DNA of 64,000 nt, taken from the NCBI RefSeq assembly GCF_003052515.2, contig NZ_QARE02000021.1:1-64000 (forward strand). Direction: 5' to 3'. Below the pieces are notes generated by a model. It did not search any database and was not told the origin of the DNA. It saw only the letters and a program-made list of their open reading frames with translations. The position numbers and the translations under genes are program-made. This document shows positions 1 through 7,227 of this stretch, in pieces; the first letter of the stretch is position 1; each line of letters opens with the position of its first letter. This DNA comes from Pseudomonas sp. RIT409 (GTDB lineage: Bacteria > Pseudomonadota > Gammaproteobacteria > Pseudomonadales > Pseudomonadaceae).

Positions 1-33
1 CAGTCAGGGCCAAACCAGGAGCAAGCGGTTTTC

Positions 34-59
34 CTCCATTTTGCCAAGACAAAATGGAG
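34..59. repeat. Perfect 10-bp inverted repeat
   Basis: Arms CTCCATTTTG (34-43) and CAAAATGGAG (50-59) are exact reverse complements around the loop CCAAGA. No T-tract follows on either strand. It could be an operator or the end of an upstream transcript; its function is not known. Confidence 0.5.
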
Positions 60-190
60 TCGCCCGTGGGGCGAAACCCTAGCTCCCAGTCCACGTGCAA
101 ACGGATCTGCCCCCGATTCCAGCCACACCTACGAAGCCATCAGTCCCGACACCGCTGTGGCGTTGTGTCACACCGTCCCCTCCGGCTTTG

Positions 191-204
191 TTGATCTGGA
201 TCAA
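191..204. promoter_or_regulatory. Perfect FNR/Anr box upstream of cyd
   Basis: TTGATCTGGATCAA matches the FNR/Anr consensus TTGAT-N4-ATCAA at all ten defined positions and extends to an 18-bp palindrome (189-206). Its centre is 61 bp before cydP, which would put a class II start site (-41.5) near 239. Oxygen-limited activation of a bd oxidase operon by Anr fits known Pseudomonas biology. Confidence 0.85.
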
Positions 205-258
205 CAGTCTCAGAAAGTGCTGTAGGAAAATTTCCACGCACCCCGACGAGTTCTAAAC

Positions 259-456
259 ATGCCCGGTCCATTCGATTTCCTCAAACACCCGCTGGCAAAA
301 GAAATCGGCCTGATCCTGCTGATCAAGCTCGTCCTGCTGATGGGCATCCGCAGCGTCTGGTTCGACGCCCCGGTCGACGTCAAGGATGACGGGGTGCAAG
401 CAGGCCTGCATGTATTGGGCGCCCCTCCCGTATCTGATGAGAAGAACCCAAAATGA
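259..456 (+). CDS. cydP: Cytochrome bd small accessory protein CydP
   Basis: This 65-residue protein has one hydrophobic segment (about residues 15-33, rich in I, L and V) after a short N-terminal stretch containing FLKHPLAKEIG, the pattern I associate with the CydP small subunit found upstream of cydA in Pseudomonas and relatives. Its stop codon overlaps the cydA start (ATGA at 453-456), so the two are translationally coupled. The start ATG lies 55 bp after the FNR/Anr box. Its role in oxidase assembly or stability is inferred from family and position. The C-terminal 30 residues are hydrophilic. Confidence 0.75.
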   Translation: MPGPFDFLKHPLAKEIGLILLIKLVLLMGIRSVWFDAPVDVKDDGVQAGLHVLGAPPVSDEKNPK

Positions 457-2042
457 TTTCGGAATCAGTCGTCGATCTCTCCCGGCTGCAGTTCGCGATG
501 ACCGCGCTGTACCACTTTCTGTTCGTTCCTTTGACGCTGGGCATGACGTTTTTGCTGGCCATCATGGAATCGGTGTATGTCATGACCGGCAAACAGGTCT
601 ACAAGGACATGACCAAGTTCTGGGGCAAGCTGTTCGGCATCAACTTCGCCCTGGGCGTCACCACCGGCCTGACCATGGAGTTTCAGTTCGGCACCAACTG
701 GGCCTATTACAGCCACTATGTCGGCGACATCTTCGGTGCGCCGTTGGCCATCGAAGGGCTCATGGCGTTCTTCCTGGAGTCGACCTTCATTGGCCTGTTC
801 TTTTTCGGTTGGGACCGTCTCAGTCGGGTGCAGCACCTGGCCGTGACCTGGCTGGTAGCGATCGGGTCGAACATGTCGGCACTGTGGATTCTGATCGCCA
901 ACGGTTGGATGCAGAACCCGGTCGGCGCCGAGTTCAACTTCACCACCATGCGCATGGAACTGACGAGTTTCAGCGACCTGCTGTTCAACCCGGTGGCGCA
1001 GGTCAAGTTCGTGCACACCGTTGCATCGGGTTACGTGACTGGCTCGATCTTCGTGCTGGCGATTTCCAGTTGGTATTTGCTTAAAGGCCGCGACATCGGC
1101 TTTGCCCGTCGTTCGTTCGCCATCGCTTCGGCTTTCGGCATGGCCTCGATTCTGTCGGTGATCGTGCTGGGTGACGAGTCTGGGTACGAGATCGGTGACG
1201 TGCAGAAGACCAAGCTGGCGGCCATCGAAGCGGAGTGGGAAACCGAACCGGCCCCGGCGGCGTTCACGCTGTTTGGCCTGCCCAACCAGGAAACCCAGCG
1301 CACCGATTACGCGGTGAAGATTCCTTACGTGATGGGCATCATCGCCACGCGCTCGGTGGACAAGCAGGTGACCGGTATCAAGGATTTGGTCAGCGAGCAC
1401 CAAGGGCGTATCCGCAACGGCATGGTCGCCTATGACCTGCTGGGCAAGCTGCGCGCGGGCGACAAGAGCGAGCAGACCCTCAACGCCTTTAATGATGTGA
1501 AGAAGGATTTGGGCTACGGCCTGTTGCTGAAGAAGTACACCGACAACGTGGTGGACGCCAACGAGCAGCAGATCAAACAGGCCGCGCTGGATTCGATTCC
1601 TCACGTGGCGTCGATTTTCTGGACCTTCCGCCTGATGGTGCTGAGCGGCGTGCTGATGCTGCTGCTGTTCGCCTGCGCCTTCTACGCCTCCGCGCGCAAG
1701 AACGAAGCCAGCAAACGCTGGTTGTTGAAGTGGGCACTGTTCAGTCTGCCCTTGCCATGGATCGCCACACAGACCGGCTGGTGGGTGGCCGAGCACGGTC
1801 GTCAGCCATGGTCCATCGGTGAAGTGCTGCCGGTCCATCTGTCCGCTTCGACGCTGTCCAGCGGCGACGTCATGGGCTCGATCCTGGCGCTGGTGGGTTT
1901 CTACACCTTGCTGTTGATCATTGAGATGTACCTGATGATCAAGTTCGCGCGCCTGGGCCCCAGCAGCCTGCACACCGGTCGCTATCACTTCGAACAACGC
2001 GAACACGGCCCGTCCGCCGTCCAACAACCGGCCCTGGCCTGA
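453..2042 (+). CDS. cydA: Cytochrome bd ubiquinol oxidase subunit I (long Q-loop type)
   Basis: At 529 residues this is an E. coli CydA-type subunit, longer than the roughly 490-residue CioA common in Pseudomonas. It oxidises quinol and reduces O2 to water in the inner membrane. Haem ligands are visible as His21 (heme b595 equivalent), His188 in VKFVHTVASGY and a Met near 395 in FRLMVLSG. The quinol-binding motif GRQPW is present. The Q-loop (about residues 255-385) keeps the long C-terminal insert that includes KKDLGYGLLLKKY, the hallmark of the long form. The gene overlaps cydP by 4 bp and lies 7 bp before cydB. The perfect Anr box upstream suggests low-oxygen induction. Confidence 0.97.
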   Translation: MISESVVDLSRLQFAMTALYHFLFVPLTLGMTFLLAIMESVYVMTGKQVYKDMTKFWGKLFGINFALGVTTGLTMEFQFGTNWAYYSHYVGDIFGAPLAIEGLMAFFLESTFIGLFFFGWDRLSRVQHLAVTWLVAIGSNMSALWILIANGWMQNPVGAEFNFTTMRMELTSFSDLLFNPVAQVKFVHTVASGYVTGSIFVLAISSWYLLKGRDIGFARRSFAIASAFGMASILSVIVLGDESGYEIGDVQKTKLAAIEAEWETEPAPAAFTLFGLPNQETQRTDYAVKIPYVMGIIATRSVDKQVTGIKDLVSEHQGRIRNGMVAYDLLGKLRAGDKSEQTLNAFNDVKKDLGYGLLLKKYTDNVVDANEQQIKQAALDSIPHVASIFWTFRLMVLSGVLMLLLFACAFYASARKNEASKRWLLKWALFSLPLPWIATQTGWWVAEHGRQPWSIGEVLPVHLSASTLSSGDVMGSILALVGFYTLLLIIEMYLMIKFARLGPSSLHTGRYHFEQREHGPSAVQQPALA

Positions 2043-2049
2043 GGAACCC

Positions 2050-3195
2050 ATGATGTTCGATTACGAGACGCTCAAACTCATCTGGTGGGTCCTGGTAGGG
2101 GTCCTGTTGATCGGTTTCGCCCTGACCGACGGTTTTGACCTGGGGGCGGCGATGCTGATGCCGTTCGTGGGCCGCAGCGACAATGAACGCCGCGTGGTGA
2201 TCAACACCATCGCCCCGCACTGGGATGGCAATCAGGTGTGGCTGATCACCGCTGGCGGTGCGCTGTTCGCGGCCTGGCCGTTGGTTTATTCAGCCGCTTT
2301 CTCCGGGCTCTACTGGGCTTTGCTGCTGGTACTGTTTGCCCTGTTCGTGCGGCCGGTCGGTTTCGACTACCGCAGCAAACTGGAAAACACCCGCTGGCGG
2401 CAAAGCTGGGACTGGGGCCTGTTCGTCGGCGGCCTGGTGCCTTCGCTGGTGTTCGGGGTGGCGTTCGGCAACCTGTTGCTCGGCGTGCCGTTCCAGTTCG
2501 ATGACACCCTGCGATCCAGCTACCACGGCAATTTCTTTCAATTGCTCAGCCCTTTTGGCGTGCTGGCAGGCGTCGTGAGCCTGAGCATGTTGGGCCTGCA
2601 TGGCGGCAGTTGGCTGATGATGCGCACAGAGGGGGCGATCGCCCGTCGCTCGCGGCGTGCTACGCAGTGGCTGTCGCTGGTGTTCCTGGCGTCGTTCATC
2701 GGTGCCGGCGCCTGGTTGGTGTGGGGTGAGATTCAAGGGCTGTCGATCACCTCGACCGTCGAGGCAGGCGCGGCACTGAACCCGCTGGCCAAGACAGTCG
2801 AAGCCACCAACCCGGGCTGGATGGCCAACTACCATGCGCATCCACTGACCGTGATCGCGCCGCTGCTGGGGATTTTCGGCGGTCTGCTGGCACTGCTCGG
2901 TGCCAGCGCCGCGCAGGGCAGAACGGCGTTCCTCGGCAGCAGCCTGGCCATCGTCGGCGCGCTGTGCACCGCGGGCTTCGCGATGTTCCCATTCGTCATG
3001 CCCTCGAGCCTGGACCCGGCGTCGAGCCTCACGGTCTGGGACGCCGTTTCCAGCCACAAGACCCTGGTCATCATGACCCTGGCAGCGGCGATTTTCGTGC
3101 CGATCATCCTTTGCTACACCCTGTGGTGCTATGCCCGCATGTGGGGCAAGGTCACCACCGCGCACATCGACCAGAACCCCCACGGGCTGTATTGA
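2050..3195 (+). CDS. cydB: Cytochrome bd ubiquinol oxidase subunit II
   Basis: A 381-residue polytopic membrane protein close in length to E. coli CydB (379). The N-terminal signature DGFDLGAAML and the following APHWDGNQVWLI segment are typical of CydB. It pairs with CydA to form the quinol-oxidising, O2-reducing complex; it carries no haem itself but is needed for assembly. The start codon is preceded by a GAGG-like site 7 bp after the cydA stop, and cydX follows 27 bp later. The context makes it one transcription unit with the rest of the operon. Confidence 0.97.
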   Translation: MMFDYETLKLIWWVLVGVLLIGFALTDGFDLGAAMLMPFVGRSDNERRVVINTIAPHWDGNQVWLITAGGALFAAWPLVYSAAFSGLYWALLLVLFALFVRPVGFDYRSKLENTRWRQSWDWGLFVGGLVPSLVFGVAFGNLLLGVPFQFDDTLRSSYHGNFFQLLSPFGVLAGVVSLSMLGLHGGSWLMMRTEGAIARRSRRATQWLSLVFLASFIGAGAWLVWGEIQGLSITSTVEAGAALNPLAKTVEATNPGWMANYHAHPLTVIAPLLGIFGGLLALLGASAAQGRTAFLGSSLAIVGALCTAGFAMFPFVMPSSLDPASSLTVWDAVSSHKTLVIMTLAAAIFVPIILCYTLWCYARMWGKVTTAHIDQNPHGLY

Positions 3196-3222
3196 GCCCG
3201 GGACTGAAAAGAGGACGACATC

Positions 3223-3339
3223 ATGTGGTATTTCGCCTGGATACTTGGCGTATTGCTGGCTTGCAGTTTCGGCATCATCAATGCCCTGTGGTTGGAGTCC
3301 TCGGACGCCAGCGCCGTGGAGAATGGCCGTGATCGCTGA
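3223..3339 (+). CDS. cydX: Cytochrome bd small subunit CydX
   Basis: A 38-residue single-pass membrane peptide beginning MWYFAWILGVLLACSFG and continuing INALWLE, the typical CydX pattern (Trp-Tyr-Phe-x-Trp start and conserved NALWLE). CydX binds CydA and stabilises the haem centres in bd-I oxidases. A GAGGAC ribosome-binding site precedes the ATG. The 3' end overlaps ybgE by 17 bp in a different frame. The product is short and easily missed in automated annotation, but the motif is unmistakable. Confidence 0.9.
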   Translation: MWYFAWILGVLLACSFGIINALWLESSDASAVENGRDR

Positions 3340-3625
3340 GGTGCCGAGCACCCCCTACAAGCGTTCGTTGAGCCGGGCACTGTCGCTGCTGATGGCGGTG
3401 CCCTTGAGCCTGGTGCTGCTGATTCATCCGGCGTCGATGCTGGACGCCAATGGGCACTATTCCCACCGTATGCTGATGCTGGTCATGTGGGGCGTCGCCG
3501 CGGGCTTCGTCCACGGCGTGGGGTTCGAGCCGTATGCAAGGGCCTGGCGGCTGATGTTCCATCCGTTGCTGGCCTGGGGCTTGATGGCGCTGGGTTTTGG
3601 CATGTGGGTGATGGCGCGGCAGTGA
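3323..3625 (+). CDS. ybgE: Cyd operon protein YbgE
   Basis: A 100-residue protein with three predicted hydrophobic segments and the pattern HGVGFEPYARAWRLMFHP, which I recognise from the YbgE family encoded at the end of cyd operons. I chose the ATG inside cydX because the conserved sequence begins there; a longer reading upstream would run through cydB. The exact function of YbgE is not known. It closes the operon and is followed by a strong terminator. Confidence 0.8.
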   Translation: MAVIAEVPSTPYKRSLSRALSLLMAVPLSLVLLIHPASMLDANGHYSHRMLMLVMWGVAAGFVHGVGFEPYARAWRLMFHPLLAWGLMALGFGMWVMARQ

Positions 3626-3677
3626 CCCTGGTGCAGGCGTGAACCTCGCCTGCCGGGTGTCCTTGGAACCGCCGGCG

Positions 3678-3709
3678 AACGCCGCCGACCTTGTCTCGGC
3701 GGCGTTTTT
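3678..3709 (+). terminator. Rho-independent terminator of the cyd operon
   Basis: A perfect 11-bp stem AACGCCGCCGA / TCGGCGGCGTT with a 7-nt loop runs directly into TTTTT (3705-3709). It lies 52 bp after the ybgE stop. Confidence 0.9.
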
Positions 3710-3890
3710 GCGTACGCGGTTGTCCGGCGCATAAGTTTCATGTCGGGTGCATCCGATCCTGCCCCCCCTTGTGCGAACCGCACCGCGCCTATGCCTTCGG
3801 TGCTGGTCTGCAACACCTCCCACAAGCAGCGCGCCTACCGATCCGCTACTATCCCGGCCACTTCAGTTAGCGCTTCAGTCGAGCCCCGCG

Positions 3891-4811
3891 ATGGACAGAT
3901 TTCAGGAAATGCAGGTTTTCGTTGCCGTGTGTGAAGAGCGTAGCTTTGCGACGGCGGCCCGCCGCTTGAACATGTCTGCACCCAGCGTCACCCGGGCGGT
4001 CGCGGCGCTGGAGAAACGCATCGGTACCTCGTTGTTGTCACGCACCACACGCAGCGTGCACTTGAGTGAGGCCGGGCAGCGGTACTTGACCGATTGCCGA
4101 CGTATCCTCAGTGAGCTGGAGGAAGCGGAAGATTCGGCGGGCGGCAGCATCGCTTCGCCGGTCGGGCAGTTGACGGTGACGGCCTCCGTACTTTTCGGGG
4201 AGCTCTTCGTCATGCCTCTGGTGGTGGGGTACTTGAAGGCGTATCCGGGCGTGAGCGTCAATGCCTTGTTGCTGGACCGGGTCACGCAGATGGTCGAAGA
4301 GGGCATCGACGTGGCGGTGCGCATTGGCCATTTGATGGACAGCAGCCAGCATGGCGTCAAGGTGGGTGAAGTTCGCCGTGTGCTGTGCGCATCGCCCGGA
4401 TACCTGGCGATTCACGGGCGTCCTCGTCATCCCACGGAATTGAAGGAGCACCGGTTGATCGTCTCGTCCGCCAGTGTGCTGGTGCGCCGGTGGGAATTCG
4501 TGGAAGAAGGTCGGCCGTTGCACGTGGATCTGCAGTCCCGCTTGACGGTCTCCGCGAACCAGGCGGCGATCACGTCAGCCAGGATGGGATGGGGCATTAC
4601 CCGCGTGTTGTCCTATCAAGTGGCCAGTCAGGTGGCGAACGGCGAGCTGGAGCTGATTCTGCAGGATTTCGAAGAGCCGCCGCTGCCCATTCATGTCTGT
4701 TATCAGGCTGAACGCAAAGTCTCGGCCAAAGTCCGCACCTTCGTCGATTACTGCGTGGAGCACATGCAACAAGACCCTGCCATTCAAGCAGCAGGACGAG
4801 GGCACCGCTGA
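3891..4811 (+). CDS. LysR-family transcriptional regulator 1
   Basis: A 306-residue LysR regulator. The start MDRFQEMQVFVAVCEE is followed by a winged helix-turn-helix (about residues 18-60) with the pattern SAPSVTRAVAALEKRIG. The rest is a periplasmic-binding-like effector domain with DVAVRIGHL, a phrase common in the LysR subgroup related to AaeR/DsdC-like repressors. A longer reading frame extends upstream, but the family alignment places the N-terminus here. The stop overlaps the next LysR gene by one base (TGATG). The pair are similar along their length and look like a local duplication. No neighbouring target is obvious. Confidence 0.9.
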   Translation: MDRFQEMQVFVAVCEERSFATAARRLNMSAPSVTRAVAALEKRIGTSLLSRTTRSVHLSEAGQRYLTDCRRILSELEEAEDSAGGSIASPVGQLTVTASVLFGELFVMPLVVGYLKAYPGVSVNALLLDRVTQMVEEGIDVAVRIGHLMDSSQHGVKVGEVRRVLCASPGYLAIHGRPRHPTELKEHRLIVSSASVLVRRWEFVEEGRPLHVDLQSRLTVSANQAAITSARMGWGITRVLSYQVASQVANGELELILQDFEEPPLPIHVCYQAERKVSAKVRTFVDYCVEHMQQDPAIQAAGRGHR

Positions 4812-5734
4812 TGGACCGTCATCGGCAGATGACGATTTTCGGCTGCGTCGCCCGCGAGCGGGGATTGGCGGCCGCTGCGAGAGCGCTGGGTGTGTCAGAG
4901 GCCACGGTCGGCCGCTCGCTGGCGGCACTGGAAAGGCGCCTTGGGACCCTGTTGTTTGAACGCAACACCCGAGGGGTCCAACTGACGGCGGCGGGTCGCC
5001 AGTTCGCGCTCGATTGCAGTCGCCTGCTGCAAGCGGCAGACGAGGCCGACGCATCCGCCAGCGGTCTGCACAGTGAACCTCGCGGATCGTTGACGCTGGT
5101 GACGCCCTTGCTGTTCGGCGAGCGGCTTTTGATGCCCGTCGCGCTTGATTTCCTCGACGCCTGGCCGGGCATCGAACTGTCGGTTGCCTATCAGGAACGG
5201 TTTCCCAATCTGCACGAGGAGGGCGTCGATGTGGCAGTGCTGATCGGCGCCTTGCCCGACGCCTACATGGTCGCGCGCCGGGTAGGGCAAGTGCGGCAGA
5301 TGTTGTGTGCAAGTCCGAGTTACCTTCGGGATCACCCCGCCCCCGTCAGTCCGGACCACTTGATCAATCATTCGATGGTGGTGTGCGGTCACGACCATCG
5401 CGGGCTGGAGGAGTACTTGCAGCGCAGCGGCTCACCGCGCCGTTTGGCACTTCGCCCTGGGTTGCGCTGCACGACGCAGCTAGCGACCCTCAAGGCAGCA
5501 CTGGGTGGCCTCGGGCTGGTGTCTTGCTTGAGCCATGAGGTACAGGAGCACCTGAGAACGGGGTGTCTGCTCCCGGTGCTTGGGGCGTTCGAGCCCGAGC
5601 CGTTGCCCGTGCACCTGGTCTACCGAGAGGGCCGACGGGCCTCGGCCAAGGTGCGCAGCTTCGTCGATTTTGCCGTCAACCGTCTGCGAGAGCACCCGCT
5701 GCTGAACATCCCGGGTGCTGATCATCGATCGTGA
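4811..5734 (+). CDS. LysR-family transcriptional regulator 2
   Basis: A 307-residue LysR protein beginning MDRHRQMTIFGCVARERG. It has the N-terminal helix-turn-helix (SEATVGRSLAALERRLG, about residues 33-49) and a C-terminal effector domain that resembles the preceding gene's (DVAVLIGALPD versus DVAVRIGHLMD; both end with a segment around SAKVRSFVDF or SAKVRTFVDY). It is translationally coupled to that gene by a TGATG overlap. Two consecutive co-directional LysR paralogues are unusual, since LysR genes normally sit divergently from a target; heteromeric or sequential regulation cannot be judged from sequence. Confidence 0.9.
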   Translation: MDRHRQMTIFGCVARERGLAAAARALGVSEATVGRSLAALERRLGTLLFERNTRGVQLTAAGRQFALDCSRLLQAADEADASASGLHSEPRGSLTLVTPLLFGERLLMPVALDFLDAWPGIELSVAYQERFPNLHEEGVDVAVLIGALPDAYMVARRVGQVRQMLCASPSYLRDHPAPVSPDHLINHSMVVCGHDHRGLEEYLQRSGSPRRLALRPGLRCTTQLATLKAALGGLGLVSCLSHEVQEHLRTGCLLPVLGAFEPEPLPVHLVYREGRRASAKVRSFVDFAVNRLREHPLLNIPGADHRS

Positions 5735-5830
5735 AGAGGGCTTGCGGAATGACCGGCGCTCCCAGGCAAACAAGGCGGTCCGTCAGGGATGTTCGGAGCG
5801 GGCTATCAGCTAAGTCCGAATAGAGGTTAT

Positions 5831-6295
5831 TCAGGTGAGTTTCGAGGTATCGAAAATAAGCCGGACCGAAGATTGGGCCAGTTCCTGCGCCTGAGCGCGG
5901 ACAGTTTCGAGCTCGGACCTCGCTGTTTCGTCCTGAGTATCATTGGCGCGGGCTTCGATTAATAGCGCCATTTGGTAAAGCGCATCAATCAGGCCATGAA
6001 GATTACGGTGCAATTGATGCGTCACATTCTCAAAGTGTTCGTTATGCAGCGGATCAGGTGGGCGAGATGGAGACAAAGTGCTATCACTGTCGCGCGGCCG
6101 TACGCCGGTCAACACATAGTTGATATCGACGCCTGCACCCAAGATGCGCAAAAGATAATCGGCTTTGGGCGAACGCACGCCATTTTCATAATTCCCCTGT
6201 GCATTGGTTTCAACCCCACCGATGGCGCCCAGTGCACTCTGCGATAACTTCAGGCGAGTACGTTCCTCTCTGAGTCGTGAACCGATCCCTGTCAT
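5831..6295 (-). CDS. Cro/CI-type (XRE) transcriptional regulator
   Basis: A 154-residue regulator beginning MTGIGSRLREERTRLKLSQ, with an XRE helix-turn-helix in the first 60 residues (LSQSALGAIGGVETNAQGNYENG). The C-terminal half is helical and charged with a possible coiled coil (about residues 90-145). I chose this start because GGGAGG lies 5 bp upstream; a reading that begins 15 codons earlier lacks a ribosome-binding site. Phage-repressor-like regulators of this shape are common in Pseudomonas chromosomes. The target is unknown; it is divergent from a small AT-rich reading frame. Confidence 0.8.
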   Translation of the reverse strand: MTGIGSRLREERTRLKLSQSALGAIGGVETNAQGNYENGVRSPKADYLLRILGAGVDINYVLTGVRPRDSDSTLSPSRPPDPLHNEHFENVTHQLHRNLHGLIDALYQMALLIEARANDTQDETARSELETVRAQAQELAQSSVRLIFDTSKLT

Positions 6296-6366
6296 GTGTG
6301 CCTCCCGCTTTTGTTCTCTGTTTTTAGCAATCCGTACCACACGATGACGGCATCAGAAAAACTCCA

Positions 6367-6561
6367 TTGAAATATGAAATTATCGCCGGCCACTGCAAGT
6401 TGAGTGCGGTAAGGCAAGACAATACCGAATATCCGAATGGTGTGCGAAGGGATCCAAACGGTTGGGTGAAAATATTATTAAACAACCGTATGACACTCAG
6501 GGAATTCCAACATTTTGTCGGAAAGCTTTACTCGAATGAGTGTTGTTTTTTGAGTGATTAA
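6367..6561 (+). CDS. Possible small protein in an AT-rich patch
   Basis: A 64-codon reading frame (MKYEIIAGHCKLSAV...) in a stretch clearly richer in A and T than its surroundings. It lies divergent from the XRE gene, 71 bp away, and has no convincing ribosome-binding site. The composition of the protein is plausible (mixed, globular-looking, with FQHFVGKLYSNECCF at the end) but I do not recognise it. It may be a small horizontally acquired gene controlled by the adjacent XRE regulator, or non-coding. Confidence 0.35.
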   Translation: MKYEIIAGHCKLSAVRQDNTEYPNGVRRDPNGWVKILLNNRMTLREFQHFVGKLYSNECCFLSD

Positions 6562-6564
6562 ATG

Positions 6565-6586
6565 AGGCACCCTTATTCGGATGCCT
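6565..6586 (-). terminator. Possible terminator of the pqi operon
   Basis: Read on the minus strand, AGGCATCC and GGGTGCCT form an 8-bp stem (one T-G pair) around the loop GAATAA, followed by CATTTAATC. It lies 29 bp after the pqiC stop. The T-run is weak. Confidence 0.4.
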
Positions 6587-6615
6587 TAGTTCAAGTAATG
6601 GTGAGGCTGAAGCCA

Positions 6616-7227
6616 TTATGTCGGGCAGCGCAGATTGGGTTGACGGCTCCAGCCAGTGGCCGTTCTGGCAATTGCATCCGCCAGGGCCGAGACGGCTTTC
6701 TGGTGAGCCAGCACCAGGTTTTCCATCCCGCTGGCCGCAGGCTGGCGAATCACGCTGCTGCAGGTCAATGTCTGGCGAGGGGTGCCGGTGCTGCGCAGGC
6801 TGAGGTTCCAGACCACATCAATCAGTGCGTAATGATCCAGCACCGATTCGAACCGACGCACGTCGGTGCGGATGGTCAACACTGGCTGGTCGTTTTGCTT
6901 GGGCAGGCCCGCCAGATCCCGGCTGCCGAAGCGTCTTTCCAGTTCACCCGTCAATGCGTCATGGAATTCGTCGCCAAGCGGTGCCCCCCAGCGCTCGTTC
7001 TCCAGAATCGCCAGGCTGCCGTCTCCCTGGCGCACCACCAAGGGCGGTTGGTCCACTTGGACGGCCATCAGCACCGGTTGCATTTCGAGTTGAAACGGGG
7101 CCTGCGCGGCGCTGGGTTGGGACTGACCGGCGGGGGCGATCAAGGTGTAATAGTGCGTCGGTGTGGACGCGCAGGCGCTCAGGCCCAATGCGCAGGCCAG
7201 CGTCAGTAAGCGGGAACGCACAATCAT
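6616..7227 (-). CDS. pqiC: PqiC-type ABC transport auxiliary lipoprotein
   Basis: A 203-residue outer-membrane lipoprotein with a lipobox LSAC (Cys19). The mature part contains HYYTLIAP and LAILENERWGAPLGDEF, the pattern of the PqiC/YmbA family. In E. coli PqiC forms a ring under the outer membrane that docks on the PqiB needle, making a trans-envelope lipid path. The start ATG overlaps the pqiB stop (4 bp). It is the last gene of the operon, and a weak stem-loop follows. Confidence 0.92.
   Translation of the reverse strand: MIVRSRLLTLACALGLSACASTPTHYYTLIAPAGQSQPSAAQAPFQLEMQPVLMAVQVDQPPLVVRQGDGSLAILENERWGAPLGDEFHDALTGELERRFGSRDLAGLPKQNDQPVLTIRTDVRRFESVLDHYALIDVVWNLSLRSTGTPRQTLTCSSVIRQPAASGMENLVLAHQKAVSALADAIARTATGWSRQPNLRCPT

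Larger units (their letters stand above)
1..258. other. Upstream region of the cyd operon
   Basis: No gene is supported here. The stretch holds a perfect 10-bp inverted repeat with a 6-nt loop (34-59) and a perfect FNR/Anr palindrome (191-204) whose centre lies 61 bp before the cydP start. The inverted repeat has no T-run, so it is not an obvious terminator. Confidence 0.6.

Noticed and set aside
465..2051. A 528-codon open frame on the minus strand opposite cydA
   Set aside because: It is a mirror of high-GC codon bias; the protein is rich in His, Gln and Arg with no recognisable family, while cydA is certain.
2290..3351. A 353-codon minus-strand frame opposite cydB
   Set aside because: Same antisense artefact; composition is abnormal and cydB is certain.
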